64,000 bases of DNA from Solen grandis. Taxonomy: Eukaryota; Mollusca; Bivalvia; Adapedonta; Solenidae. The notes beneath the pieces were generated by a model that was not told the origin of the DNA, made no database searches, and worked only from the letters and a program-made list of their open reading frames with translations. Location: positions 39,490,766 to 39,554,765 of the forward strand of contig CM037785.1 in NCBI GenBank assembly GCA_021229015.1. The letters run 5' to 3'. Shown piece after piece: positions 20,429-31,309 of this stretch. Position numbers and translations under genes: made by a program. Position 1 is the first letter of the stretch. Each line of letters starts with the position of its first letter.

Positions 20429-20639
20429 CTATGTTCATAACATATTTCATAAAATACTTGTTTTCTTCTCTCTGTAATAGTACATTGTATTATTATTATT
20501 TTTTTCTTTTGAAGAAATTCATTGTCTATGTAAAACACACAGCTTGGTCAACATATATTTATTATTTATTGTTTATACCTCATGTCACATGTACTTTGTG
20601 CTGAGTGAATAAATAAACTGTAAACTGTAAACGGTTTGA

Positions 20640-21040
20640 GGTTGTCAAACGTGGTTATAGCAACCTTGCTTGGTACTTTTGGTATGAACAGCCCATAGGG
20701 CAGGTGTAGGTAGAATCATCATGTCATATCACTTGTCTAGTGCGACCGGAAGTTAAAAAAATGAAGAATATTTGCCTCGGGTGGACAGTCAAATATATCT
20801 TTAAATACATGCACTAAATATGCATCTGCTACCCTAGAACAGTATCTGAATATGTTAGTGTTTGCTTGAGAATACACAGGTATACTTACCTTCCTACGTC
20901 CTTTAACATCGATTTTAAGACCTGACATTGCTTTCTCTTGTTTTCATATTTGCTTAAAGAGGAGGTATCGTGACGGAATGGCTATATATAGGAAACGAAT
21001 GAAATCAATCCAATCTTTGAATATTAGTCATTGAGCACTG
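20640..21040. other. No gene seen
   Basis: AT-rich spacer downstream of the LINE. Confidence 0.5.
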
Positions 21041-21047
21041 ACCCTAC

Positions 21048-21175
21048 AAAGGAAATTACCTCGCTATGACAACATTTTACATACAGATCGAGGTACAAGC
21101 CGAAATAGTGAGGTATGAGTTAAACGCGGGATACCTCGCTAAGATAAAGGTCTGTGGTTCAGATTCTCTCTGTTT
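21048..21175. repeat. TACCTCGCTA dispersed repeat, copy 1
   Basis: ATTACCTCGCTATGACA, ATCGAGGTACAAGCCGAA, GTGAGGTATGAGT and GGGATACCTCGCTAAGATA occur in the same order and spacing as at 43324-43440. GAGGTA and TACCTC face each other, so the unit can fold. Family unknown to me. Confidence 0.65.
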
Positions 21176-21179
21176 TTTG

Positions 21180-22110
21180 TGTGTTTTTTTTTCTAAAAAA
21201 CATCTATTGCATAACAGGGACCAATAGTCAATAACGTGGTAATAATATGGGTACAATTTTTCGTGGATTCATTTTCTAGACAGTGAGAGGTCTATAAAAC
21301 GAAATGTTTTTGTAGGGATTAATACTCGTTGTTAAAATCATCCACGAAGTCCATAATAATTAGTCCACCACGTAAATTGATGATTATACTGTTTTATAAG
21401 GAGCAGTATTCAGTTTAATGTCCAAAATCGATACCCAAGATATACAGTATGTATACTACTGAGATTTCAAATGGAATGAGAAACATGAGATTATAAAATA
21501 AAAATGCATGGCAATAAATATATGCATCTCTGGAGAAAGTAGCGCTCGTTTATAATCAATACTTTTGAAAGAATAATAGACGTTTTCAATCAAAGAAACA
21601 GCGGAAACAATTTAATGTTGGTCTGAGAAAGAAGTAAAACGATTTTTATGCATTTTTGGGATGTTAAAATAAACACTCCGTCAATCATTTAGGTATTTTA
21701 TTTGAAGTTTGTGTCCAATATGATATACATTTCTATTTGAATGTTTTGATGTTTTAAGGGAATGTTTGCAGCCAATTACGATATGTTCATTAAAGCAATA
21801 ATGCATACTGTGTGTACACGTTCCTTTGCAAGTGTGTAAATATCTTATAATATGTGCGTGATAAAATGTGATTAAACTGTATTTGTTCGAGAGAATAGTA
21901 CATGTTGTATGTACTCGTAGATAAACGGAATGTGTATCACGTAAGATAATGGCTAATTTTGTGGACAAAATAATCAGTAAAATTCAGAGCAATGCAATAC
22001 ACGTATACTACGACAATAAAAATGATACATAAACTCCTGGGTATATGGTACAATAAAAATCTGAATGACATCAAATACTGGGATCCTCAAGTAGACGTCA
22101 GTTTTTCAGT
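21180..22110. other. No gene seen
   Basis: AT-rich spacer. The minus-strand His-rich frame at 21681-21968 lacks any family signature and is probably chance. Confidence 0.45.
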
Positions 22111-22119
22111 TGGAGGCGT

Positions 22120-22350
22120 AAATGCGAACTAGGGTGACTGGACAGCGTAGTCATAACATGCTGCTCAACAATGTGTCCCAGGTTCGATTCCTGGTCACGT
22201 ACGTGAGAGAGTACAGTGGTCGCCCGTCCAAACACGTGGGTTTTCTCCGGGTTCGCCGGTGTCCTCTCACAATAATGACCAAACATGCCGCCAATCGAAC
22301 CATCGAGAGTGATTAATACAAGTTGTGAGAACTTGTCATAAAAAAGATAA
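22120..22350 (+). mobile_element. SINE type 3 (tRNA-headed)
   Basis: GGTGACTGGACAGCGTAGTC resembles an A-box region, and CAGGTTCGATTCCTGGTCAC is a perfect B box closing a T stem. The body AGTACAGTGGTCGCCCGTCC, TGGGTTTTCTCCGGGTTCGC and CTCTCACAATAATGACC follows. Only one copy is visible here. The two frames across it (one per strand) are not genes. Confidence 0.65.
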
Positions 22351-22744
22351 AGTTTAAACAAAAATACGAGCTGCTCCCGGTATGAAATAATAATGGTCGT
22401 TTTTCTCTTTTGCCCGAGATATCACATGATAAACTATTTGTGAATGAATGAAACATTAATGTCAAATGAGGTTTATCTGTGTTGTATGAGATCATAAAGT
22501 GTTTCCAGCTTGTCCATTGTAATAAAATATGATAGAGTTTATAACATAATTATAATTGTATGGTATTTGTTAGTGCAACGTAGGACTGCTTTTTACACAA
22601 TAAACGTGTAATAACTGAAATATAAAACTGCGAACATAAAAAGTAATACACATCAATATGTGTTCTGTAGCAATCATTGTGTGTTTTATGTATCGTCGAA
22701 TAAAGCATACATGCGTAAGTATGGTTCGTAATATTTAACGTAAC

Positions 22745-22815
22745 TAGATGAGATAATGTTCAACCACATCGAAATTCGAACCAGGACCCCTCGCTTACAG
22801 GGTGCTTTGTTGAAC
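22745..22815 (-). repeat. tRNA-like fragment
   Basis: On the minus strand GGTCCTGGTTCGAATTTCGATGTGG contains a B-box match (quoted as GGTTCGAATTTC), with AAAGCACCCTGTAAGC upstream. Probably a decayed SINE head. Confidence 0.35.
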
Positions 22816-23010
22816 CGTAAATTTCACCAAAACGAATTTGTCACACGTGTGAAGAATTCGTACGAGTTTAGCACATGTGTGTGACAAATTCGTACGAATT
22901 CTTCACACATTGGGGTGTGAAATTTTTTTAGACCCATTTTTTAGATATCTCATGGTTCGAACGAGATTTTCACAAATAATGTGAAATATTCGTACGCTTT
23001 TGGCACACAT
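22815..23010. repeat. GTGTGAAGAATTCGTACGA palindrome cluster 1
   Basis: Alternating motifs GTGTGAAGAATTCGTACGA, TGTGACAAATTCGTACGAAT, TCTTCACAC and TGTGAAATATTCGTACG occur in both orientations between 22830 and 23000. The segments are self-complementary around GAATTC and CGTACG. A related cluster lies at 25790-25980. Confidence 0.65.
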
Positions 23011-23449
23011 ATGGAATATAAGTTTTAAGTCTGGATTGGTATTTTTTTTATGTCTGGCTGAATATATATGTATATATAGCTTGGATATTTGGTGTGTAGC
23101 ATCATATGGACTTCTACCATGAATCTTCATACTTATTTTACATAGAGTTTTTAAAATACTTTATAGGAAAACCATTAAATATTCTTCTTGTCAAAAACAT
23201 AAGACCTGTAGCTTAGATATTTGGTTTGTAATATCATCTTATGAACATAATACCAAGATTGTTCAAATTATGACCCGGGGTTAAATTACCTCTGCCCAAG
23301 GGGTCACTTAGTTCACATAGAATTATATGGGAAACCTTCAAAAATCTTCTTGTCCTTGAGCTTAGATATTTGGTGAGAAGCATTGCCTGGTGGACTTCTG
23401 CAAAAGTTTCTAAAATAATGTAGATCCAATATGAAATTAGGCCACTAGT

Positions 23450-23800
23450 TAGCCCCCTACCGGTTTAACCGGATGGGACTATAAGTTTGCCCTCCGTCCG
23501 TCTCTCCTTCTAGTCTGTCCGTCCGTCTGTCTGTCCGCCCGTCAGTCCTTCCGTACACAAAAACTGAATCCCGTGATATCACAAAAAATACTGAATATAT
23601 TTTTATGAAACCTGGCATATAGATGGATGGCAGTAAGGTAGATTATACACGTCTTTTTTCTTCATATGTTGAAAAACCTGGTTGCTATGACAACTAATAG
23701 ACATATATATCACTATTTGTGATAACTCAAATAGTACTGAACATATTTTTTATGAAACTTGGGCAGTGGCCCTACTATCGGTGTTAACCTGTGAATTTCA
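23450..23800. repeat. CCGTCCGTC-type dispersed repeat end
   Basis: CCCCCTACCGGTTTAACCGG (a palindrome ACCGGTTTAACCGG), a CCGTCCGTCTCTCC/CTGTCTGTCC tract, then TTTTATGAAACCTGGCATA. The layout (boundary palindrome, CCGTC tract, then 'TGAAACTTGGCA' units) parallels the element at 41486-42805 and is a form I associate with bivalve genomes. The right boundary is unclear. Confidence 0.5.
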
Positions 23801-23982
23801 GCATCGGTTATGGCGTTATAACCGGTAAAGGACTTTTGTATTGCTTGCAAATACTTTGATAATTGATTGTATTTATATGTTTTTCTTGTCTTTTGTTACA
23901 CATTAAACAATTCAAAAACCTTGATGTAGGAACTTTTTGGCAAAACTGATTGAAGTATTTTTCTTTGGCTCTTTCTTAAAGA

Positions 23983-24513
23983 AAAAAAAATCCTTTACAA
24001 AGAACGTTTGATGTTTTACCGGCTATACTAAGTCGTGTCTCTTACCTACCAGAACAAGCCCAGAGTCTCGGAACAACATTGCACAATATTGAATCTCTTC
24101 GCACACAGCGAGCTTCACTTATCAAAATTAGACAAACTAGAAAAATGAAGAATACACGTTTTTCATTTATGCTTTTACCACATCTTGTCCAAGAAATGAT
24201 CGTATCCAAGATTATAAATCAAAATCCAGCAATGAGGTTTGTATAAGAGAAGGTAGATCAACACTTTGTAGACCTTATTAAAAATATGAAAATTCAAAGA
24301 CCGAAATTACACATATCTCCTGCTATATTGAACAATGTTCCCAATCCAGTTAGTGTCCGTTATTTTCTTATTCATCTTGGCAGGAACAGTGGTGTGATTC
24401 AAGAAATTAAAAATGTTATAAGACAACCAAACTGGGCAAATGCTTGGTTAAGACTAAGAGTATCTGGAATCTCCTGGTATGACATTGTGGACGTTTATTT
24501 TTCAAGAATTTGA
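23983..24513 (+). pseudogene. Unrecognised coding-like fragment with one stop
   Basis: One frame stays open for about 85 codons from 23983 after a TTTCTTAAAG acceptor-like site. It meets a single TAA at 24244-24246 and continues another 88 codons to 24513. The first part reads like ordinary protein (TFDVLPAILSRVSYLPEQAQ, then RKMKNTRFSFMLLPHLVQEM). The second holds KLHISPAILNNVPNPVSVRY and WANAWLRLRVSGISWYDIVD. I do not recognise the family. It could be a decayed host exon, a retrocopy or part of a mobile element. The 3' part is tandemly duplicated at 24575-24748, where a deletion destroys the frame. Confidence 0.5.
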
Positions 24514-24748
24514 ATTTGTACCCATATGTTCAGTTTCTTTATTTGTGTGTTACGGTTTTCAGCATAATTAAAAAATATGAAAATTCAAAGACAAAAATTA
24601 CACATATCTTCTGCTATATTGATCAATGTTCCCAATCCAGTTAGTGTCGTTTTTTCTTATTTACCTTGGCAGGAACAGTGGTGTGATTCAAGAAATACCC
24701 ATATGTTCAGTTTCTTTATTTGTGTGTTACGGTTTTCAGCATAATTAA
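24280..24748. repeat. Tandem duplication with internal deletion
   Basis: AAAAATATGAAAATTCAAAG starts at about 24279 and again at 24568. Both units share CAATGTTCCCAATCCAGTTA, GGCAGGAACAGTGGTGTGAT and TTCTTTATTTGTGTGTTACG. The second lacks roughly 110 bp between GAAAT and ACCCATATG. Confidence 0.9.
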
Positions 24749-24939
24749 AAAATTGTATCACCTCAATTTTGGTGTGTGGTTTTACTTATACCCCATGACG
24801 CCGTTTGACTAGTATAGCAATGGAACTTGAATGTATCTAGATGGTCATCATAAAATTTTGTCATAATGAAATGTATTTATGCAAGACACCGGGTTAATTA
24901 CCCATTCAAGATTTTACAGGATCCCATAACCTTAATTGG

Positions 24940-25035
24940 TCCTGGTCGATAACGTGTATTATCCAGCAGGGAACGAACCCTTGTCCTTCCATTGTTGTGT
25001 GGCTGGCGATGTAGCCACACGGTCTTGGGCCGATT
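24940..25035 (-). repeat. tRNA-like fragment (weak)
   Basis: On the minus strand AAGGGTTCGTTCCCTGCTGG is B-box-like, following GTGTGGCTACATCGCC. TGGCTGGCGATGTAGCCACA on the plus strand is also a hairpin. Likely a relic SINE head. Confidence 0.3.
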
Positions 25036-25092
25036 AATTATTCAGTCAAAATTTGTATGCTGAAAAAATATTTATGTCTTAAACAAAACTAT

Positions 25093-25094
<2 letters not shown>

Positions 25095-25136
<42 letters not shown>
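25095..25136. repeat. (AG)21 microsatellite
   Basis: Uninterrupted AG run. Confidence 0.95.
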
Positions 25137-25138
<2 letters not shown>

Positions 25139-25207
25139 ACTACGGAAGCCGAATGGTAATAAAAGTCATAGGTAATAATATTTTACGTATAATTTTATTT
25201 ATTTTAC

Positions 25208-25208
<1 letters not shown>

Positions 25209-25255
<47 letters not shown>
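25209..25255. repeat. (TA)n microsatellite
   Basis: Uninterrupted TA run of about 47 bases. Confidence 0.95.
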
Positions 25256-25263
<8 letters not shown>

Positions 25264-25469
25264 AGTTGATATTTTGTTATATCGAGAAACTGATCGCGTA
25301 AAGTCGAGATAATTCTCGTAAAAAACGTACAAAATTGTTCATATGAAGATAAATTAACTCGATATAACGACAATTAACTCGTTATTACATGTAACAGCTT
25401 GGTATAAATTATGAAAAAGGATATCGTTTTTACGAAATAACTATTATTTACAGATTTTTTTTAAACATG

Positions 25470-25722
25470 GGACAGATAAAGTGCTGCCACACTGCAGTAT
25501 CACGCCGTAGACATGTGGCATGATACCATACCCAGTCACATTATCCTGACACTGGGCCAACCAGACGCGCAACTTCCACTATACTTCCCATTTAGCGCCC
25601 AAGCAAGGGAGCTATAACACTACAATATTAAGGACTTTCATATTTATGTCGCGACCGGGGATCGAACCCACGACCTCCCGCACCCGAGGCGGACGCTCTT
25701 ACTACGTAAACACCGGGGCCGG
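25470..25722 (-). mobile_element. SINE type 1, 3'-truncated
   Basis: Minus strand: tRNA-like head 25722-25654 with AGTAAGAGCGTCCGCCTCGG and GGGTTCGATCCCCGGTCGCG (perfect B box), then the type 1 body to GTGGCAGCACTTTATCTGTC near 25470. The CAAGTAGAC...GACGTTAAACC tail is missing. Confidence 0.85.
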
Positions 25723-25784
25723 TATATAATGAATAATGGTTCTAATAGGTAGACTAAAAACAATATGTCGAGAGATGGAGTCTT

Positions 25785-25980
25785 GCTGAAATGTGTGAAA
25801 TTTTCGTTTGGATAATTTTTAACAAATGTTTTTTTTATTTTTTTGACGTGTGAAGAATTCGTTTCTGCCTTCAGAGGGGTCAAAGGTTGTGTACGAAAAT
25901 TTCACATATTTGTGAAGAATTCGTAATCCTTCACACGGTGACAAATTAAAACGGATTTGTCACACACAACTGATTTCCCG
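25785..25980. repeat. GTGTGAAGAATTCGT palindrome cluster 2
   Basis: Contains ATGTGTGAAATTTTCGTTTG, GTGTGAAGAATTCGTTTC, TGTACGAAAATTTCACATA, TTGTGAAGAATTCGTAATCC, TTCACACGGTGACAAATT and GATTTGTCACACA. Same vocabulary and both orientations as 22815-23010, pointing to one palindromic repeat family. Confidence 0.6.
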
Positions 25981-26283
25981 ACATGGTTTACATATAGGCC
26001 GTTACCAGTAAGCATGTGTTCAAATCAAACAATATATTTTAGAGTATATTTTCAGAAATATGTAAAACTATGTGTATCAGTTGCTCTGCACTAATTTAAA
26101 TAGTAAAAAAGGAACAAAATGTCAACAATACATCTAGGCACCTCAGGTAGGAATTATATATGATCGCCAATACATATACATGCATTGCAAATTCAAATTT
26201 TATTTACTTTTGGGACCACCAGTCAACCTCTCTACTGTATATATAATATATACAAGGTAGACATGCAGGCTGAATTGCTTCTC

Positions 26284-26470
26284 TGTGTCCCGGGAGATAT
26301 CCTGTCCAAATGTTATTGTATCATTTGAACACAATATGTCTCGGGAATCCGTTGTGACAACTCAGGCGAAATTAAAATAAACGGATTGTACTTGAGGTAA
26401 CAATGGCGCGTTTGTTGGAGTTAACGTACCAACAACAATTCTATTTTTTTCTCATGGTAAATATATTTGT
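26284..26470 (+). repeat. CCCGGGAGA block, copy 1
   Basis: TGTGTCCCGGGAGATATCCT ... CACAATATGTCTCGGGAATC ... TTGTGACAACTCAGGCGAAA, later TTTTTTCTCATGGTAAATA. The same landmarks recur at 37475-37600 and 45735-45960, with a degraded version near 42890-42980. Confidence 0.75.
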
Positions 26471-26479
26471 CCAAAGTTT

Positions 26480-27640
26480 CACCATATATGGACTATTTCA
26501 CATTGAAATTTGTTATCGCAATTCTTGTATTCACAGAATAGAGTAACATTATGTTTTAGTTAACTAATGAGTTGTCTGTATAACACAATATTTCACCATG
26601 TAATGGACTATGTACTGTATTTAACATGAAATATTCCGCGCAATAAAACACCCTTTAACCCAACCACAAGACAAGCGACTAATTTAGATTCTACCTCATT
26701 TATTATTTTTAATTAGTTTCAGAAACTTAAATGTTAAATCATTATTTAATTTAATAGTTTGTCAGTTTTGTCAGCACTCTACATCATGCCATATTTGAAA
26801 ACACAAATAATCACCGTTATGACTTTTTGACTTAGTATAACAAAAGAAAATGGCCTCACCTGATATTAAACTTTAAAACAATAAAGTTGCTTTACTGAGC
26901 TTAGAACGCTTGATTTGTTAGACATTTCTTTTTGCAGAAATCTATGAATACATTATATTATTCATTGTACCGCATTGATAACCAGCAATTAATTTTCCAC
27001 TTAGACTTTTTCATGATTTTAAGGGAAAGGTTTCAATTTTGTTTACAGACCTTGAACCTTGATTGCAACCCGACTAATCAAAGCTAAAAGCAAAAGCGGG
27101 GAGATGTTTTGTGACCTTAAAATATTCAGAGTGTCAACTTGAAAAAAGATTAAAACCCGAATTTAATAATACATATTACAGTATAATATAGGAAGCTTAA
27201 AAAGCACCGATCTTTGAAATACATATGGCCTTAACTCGTGCATGTATAACTGAAAGCCGTATGCACAATCCGCTGCTCCAGTATGTTTGCTGATTAGGAT
27301 ATAGTCACTGTGGTTACAACTGCGTTGGTTGCAGTATAATTTGCTTTTTCACGGGATAATTCTTAATATGCAAATGTAGCGAAAAAGTTCCCACGCATTT
27401 ATATTCACAAAATATTCACGTTTCCTCACATTAATAATTTAGATCAACGTCAATTTTCTGTCTATAAAAGAAGTCAAACGACGCGGGTTATACAATTTGC
27501 CGATATAACTTTCAGATTCCCCAAAGTACAGTAGAAACTTTTTAAAGACATATAGGATCGCTTACTGCAATAAAATTCCTCGTCAACAGTGAGTAGATTA
27601 GTACTATAGAAAATTATATATAGTTGTGAAGCAAGTGTTA
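26480..27640. other. No gene seen
   Basis: AT-rich spacer without long frames. Confidence 0.5.
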
Positions 27641-27662
27641 AGAGATGGAGACAAATGAATAG

Positions 27663-28203
27663 CGATCGTCTCCTGTGACCGAGTGATTAGAGGGTCCGCT
27701 TCGGGACCGATAAGTCGTGGGTTCGATCCCCGGCCGCGACATACCAAAGTCGTATAGCTCCCTTGCTTGGCGCTCAGCATATAAGGGTAGTCCAGGGGCC
27801 CGTTTCATTAAACTTCGTTCGAACAAATTGGATCTTAGTCGTAAGTCTTTTGTTCGACATAATGGCTACTTATGTCTTATTTTCACAATAAAAGTAAGGT
27901 GACCAAAGTTATTGCATTACACAAACACAGCACTTTTTGTGAAGAAAAAGAATCACAGAAAAAATACTTTTACATCTGTTAATTTACGCTTACAAGGATT
28001 TTTTTCGTACGAAGTTTGGTGAAACGGGCCCCAGGACTTGTGGGTCCGGTGTCAGGATAATGTGACTGGGTATGGTATTATGCCACTTGTCTACAGCGTG
28101 ATATTGCAGTGTGGCAGTATTATATCTGTCTCAAGTAGATATCGCCTCCAAATGACTGAAATACTTTCGGTAGGACGTTAACCAACAAAACAAAACAAAC
28201 AAA
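27663..28203 (+). mobile_element. SINE type 1 interrupted by a MITE
   Basis: tRNA-like head 27669-27739 (GTGACCGAGTGATTAGAGGG; GTGGGTTCGATCCCCGGCCG), then body to 27794, then a foreign 234-bp insert. The body resumes at ACTTGTGGGTCCGGTGTCAG and ends in GGACGTTAACCAACAAAAC. The 15-mers GAGACAAATGAATAG (27648-27662) and GAGATAAATGAATAG (28260-28274) may be the SINE target duplication with one change, which would extend the element's tail to about 28259. Confidence 0.88.
27797..28030. mobile_element. GGGCCCGTTTCA MITE nested in the SINE
   Basis: Begins GGCCCGTTTCATTAAACTTC and ends with CGAAGTTTGGTGAAACGGGCC, inverted termini of about 22 bp with few mismatches. CCAGG flanks both sides (27792-27796 and 28031-28035), but because the termini are G/C-rich the duplication could be 3, 4 or 5 bp. 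Interior AT-rich and non-coding. Superfamily not determined. Confidence 0.8.
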
Positions 28204-28278
28204 CGAAAAAACGGGGATGTTATCATACAGTAAACACATATATAAAATAAAGAGAGCGAGAGATAAATGAATAGATGA

Positions 28279-28281
<3 letters not shown>

Positions 28282-28309
<28 letters not shown>
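28282..28309. repeat. (GA)14 microsatellite
   Basis: Uninterrupted GA run. Confidence 0.95.
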
Positions 28310-28314
<5 letters not shown>

Positions 28315-28319
28315 ATATG

Positions 28320-29050
28320 ACAGGATAAGATTTGGTGTGGCTTAATGTGTTTGGTTCTGCAATTTCAGGTCTTGTCTAAGCGGACAACGTCAACTGGCTG
28401 TCAGCTTGAAAATCAAACAGTCTTAAGTAAACAGATTTAATTGAGTCAGTTGTTGCTGCCTTGAAAAAAAAATGGTAAAAAAGAAATCAACAAGTCGAAC
28501 AAGTCGCAAATTATTTGTTCCTTGACAGTTATTATCAGATGTAGCACTTCTACGTGCAATTTTATTACTTTCTGCCACGAGTATCGGACATAACATAAAT
28601 GAATTGACTGAATATAAGATTATCGAATTTCGCAATACTGGCGATAAAAAAGAGACATCCCGACAGAACGACCGATGTTATTGCTATGTATTGGAGACAC
28701 ACGAAATCTAACCCTAGGATACACGAGAAACGAAGATCCCTTCCAGGAGTCGCGTTCACAGCAGCACCAGATACGTAGCGATTTGTCTATCTGCTTTCCT
28801 GGAATAATTGTATGTTTGACAGCAAAACATTTTGAGCAACATAAAATAACAGACATTTTACAAACAACCCTAACGCACTTAGAAGGCCATTGTCTTTGAT
28901 TAAATGAATTTTGTTATACATATATTTACATAATAAAACATGTAATACGAACTGAACAGTGGCTTTAGTAAATGTAAGCTTAATATCAAGCTATGCAATC
29001 ATTTATCGCACCGTTTTGTTTACTCTCTTTATTTCTCAACTCTTAACATA
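28320..29050. other. No gene seen
   Basis: Several short overlapping frames on both strands (28423-28899) with no shared signature; chance frames in a slightly less AT-rich patch. Confidence 0.4.
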
Positions 29051-29057
29051 TACACAG

Positions 29058-29120
29058 TGTTCCAGGACTGATTGGACCGTTGTCGGGTATCATGCCAAAT
29101 GTTTACGGCGTGGCAGGCTT
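29058..29120 (+). mobile_element. SINE type 1 scrap
   Basis: CCAGGACTGATTGGACCG, GTATCATGCCAAATG and TTTACGGCGTG keep type 1 order with an internal deletion. Confidence 0.5.
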
Positions 29121-29149
29121 CATCATAATAAAAGCATTTTGATCTGACT

Positions 29150-30445
29150 GCATTTTTGCATAGTTATCATGTATGCAGGTGCGAGATCTGATTAGTACAA
29201 ATAAGCAATTTATACGATACTCTGTTTCGGAACTCAGGCTTATGATTGGCCTCGTCTCTTCTATCATCTCCCTCCAGCATTTTAATTAATTCTGTCTCTA
29301 TTTCACTGATTGTAAATATCGGTGTGTTTTGTATCTGAACATATAATTGAATCTAACGTGTTAATGGACCTCATAATGGTATCTCTGGAGCGGACAAGGT
29401 TTACCACTTTGCCAAATTATTTTCCTTCAAGACTTTATCATTAATCTGTCTGCTCCTAAATGCTTTAAAACAAAACCTATTTCATCAATGCGTTTCAACA
29501 AATTGAGTGTTGTTTGAATATTATATTCTAAAGATATTATTCAATTTAATAGTCCAATTTAATATAAGTTAGTGGTCCTTGAATATAAAAAGGTAGGTTG
29601 GACACAGATATGATAACTGTTGTAATAATATAAAAGAAATGTTTCATCCCTTAAGCATTGATCTGAAAACTATAAAAAGTCAATTATACAGTTATTTATT
29701 ATTTGTACCTTTTATGCAAAACTAGAAATATGATACCTGCCACTTTTATTATACTTTTATTGAAAGTAGTGATAAGATTTAATGATGTCGGATATATTAT
29801 CGTAGATATACAGTATACACATAGCTTTTTTATTGATGAGTAAAAGCAACAATGATCCAATGTTGTGTATGTTTACTTTTTATTTATAAGTAATTCATCA
29901 AGCAAATCTTAAATTATTAAACCATACAGACTTATGACAATGACTCGGCTATGACAAGAGACTTGCTTAAAACAATCCCCCAATTCAAATGTTGCAAAAT
30001 TCCAAAACTCTTCTAGACTACCACCGAAAGCAATTTAACAAACTCCCGTGTCATATAAAGGATTGTCATCATTTTTGGTTTCTGGTAATGAGGTGGTCTG
30101 GTTAAACCATTTAAGCACGTCCCATGGGTGTACTATAATGTTTTTACCAGGAATCTTTGATGGGCGTAATACGGAACATTGTTGAAATGTATGGCATCTT
30201 TCTTGCCATAATGTGAAACATTTTTAGTTTTGTACTTCAAACTTTGCAACCAAAATGACATTAACAGAACAATTATGGAAATAACATCCACAATTCCGTT
30301 CACCAATACAGCATACCCATCTAAATACCCATCTGAATTTGGCATTTTTCAGAATATAGATCCACGTGGTATTGAAACTTTGTGACATTTCAATTTAGAA
30401 ACAAATCCCCCGATATTCTATTGATCACATATTCCAACACTTCTG
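29150..30445. other. No gene seen
   Basis: AT-rich spacer of 1.3 kb. Confidence 0.5.
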
Positions 30446-30459
30446 AATACAGTTAGAGA

Positions 30460-30743
30460 CCGTCCCCGATGGCCGAGTGGTTAAAGCGTCTGCCCCGGGA
30501 GCGGGAGGTCGTGGGTTCGATCCCGGTCGCGACATACCAAAGTCGTAAAATATGGTACTGTTATAGCTCCCTTTCTTGGCGCTCAGCATATAACGGTAGT
30601 TGCAGGACTGGTTGGCCCGGTGTCAGGAAAATGTGACTATGTGTGGTATCATGCCTCATGTCTATGATACAGCAGTGTGGCATCACTATATCTGTCTCAA
30701 GTAGACATCGTCTTTAAATGACTGAAAAGCAATAAACAAACAA
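30460..30743 (+). mobile_element. SINE type 1, full length with TSD
   Basis: Flanked by a perfect 11-bp target-site duplication ACAGTTAGAGA (30449-30459 and 30744-30754). Head: GATGGCCGAGTGGTTAAAGC (A box) and GTGGGTTCGATCCCGGTCGC (B box). Body: CTTGGCGCTCAGCATATAAC, GGTTGGCCCGGTGTCAGG, TGTGGCATCACTATATCTGT, CAAGTAGACATCG; tail AATAAACAAACAAAC. Pol III transcribed, moved by LINE machinery. Together with 54652-54972 it defines the family boundaries for the other fragments. Confidence 0.95.
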
Positions 30744-30754
30744 ACAGTTAGAGA

Positions 30755-31220
30755 GATCTTTGTTCAATATCAGTCGTTTCCAGTGTTTACCTTAACAGAA
30801 AGTTTCAAAATTGTATTCGGTCATTTAGAAAAGCTGTACATTATATAACGCTGACAATAACAGTGGTATATTTCAGTCAAACATTTAATTAAATTTCTTA
30901 GGAACGTACAACTCTTTTATAACCAAACCTTTCGAAAGAATACTTTAGTTTATAGAAACAAAATCAAAACACTTTAATACCAGCCTGCGGATAAATCTTT
31001 CACAGAGCGTAATATTATTAGAGAGATCCTGTACAATCAGTGTTGTTTACAAGAACCTGAGGAAAACTCATCATTATATTGACTTGATATGCCCTTAGTA
31101 CTTACTAAAATGCTGGAATAGCCATTGAAAACAATCCATCGGTGGTTTAAAAATGGGTTAAATCATTCAAACTTCCATTTAAAAAAAATCACATCTTTGT
31201 TAAGAAAGAAAAGATAGACT
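30755..31220. other. No gene seen
   Basis: AT-rich spacer. Confidence 0.5.
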
Positions 31221-31223
31221 TTG

Positions 31224-31224
<1 letters not shown>

Positions 31225-31254
<30 letters not shown>
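31225..31254. repeat. (GATA)n microsatellite
   Basis: About 7.5 GATA units. Confidence 0.95.
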
Positions 31255-31255
<1 letters not shown>

Positions 31256-31309
31256 TATTGGTGAAGAGTCTATTTCCACTCCAGTCCAGATCAATTACAC
31301 GAAAGGCAC

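Larger units (their letters stand above)
16740..20631 (+). mobile_element. Dead non-LTR retrotransposon (LINE)
   Basis: Seen, in order: an N-terminal stretch (16775-17008), an APE-type endonuclease (about 17010-17880), a reverse transcriptase (about 18490-19690) and a C-terminal Cys/His region (to 20428). The 3' end carries AATAAATAAACTGTAAACTGTAAAC (20606-20630), i.e. a poly-A signal and a short tandem tail. At least seven frame changes or stops break it (about 17310, 18255, 18612, 18923, 19112, 19706, 19832, 20175), so it cannot be active. No gag-like ORF1 and no RNase H were found; the 5' side is truncated. Known: this domain order defines APE-class LINEs. I do not assign a clade. Codons are strongly A/T-ending. 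Confidence 0.88.
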
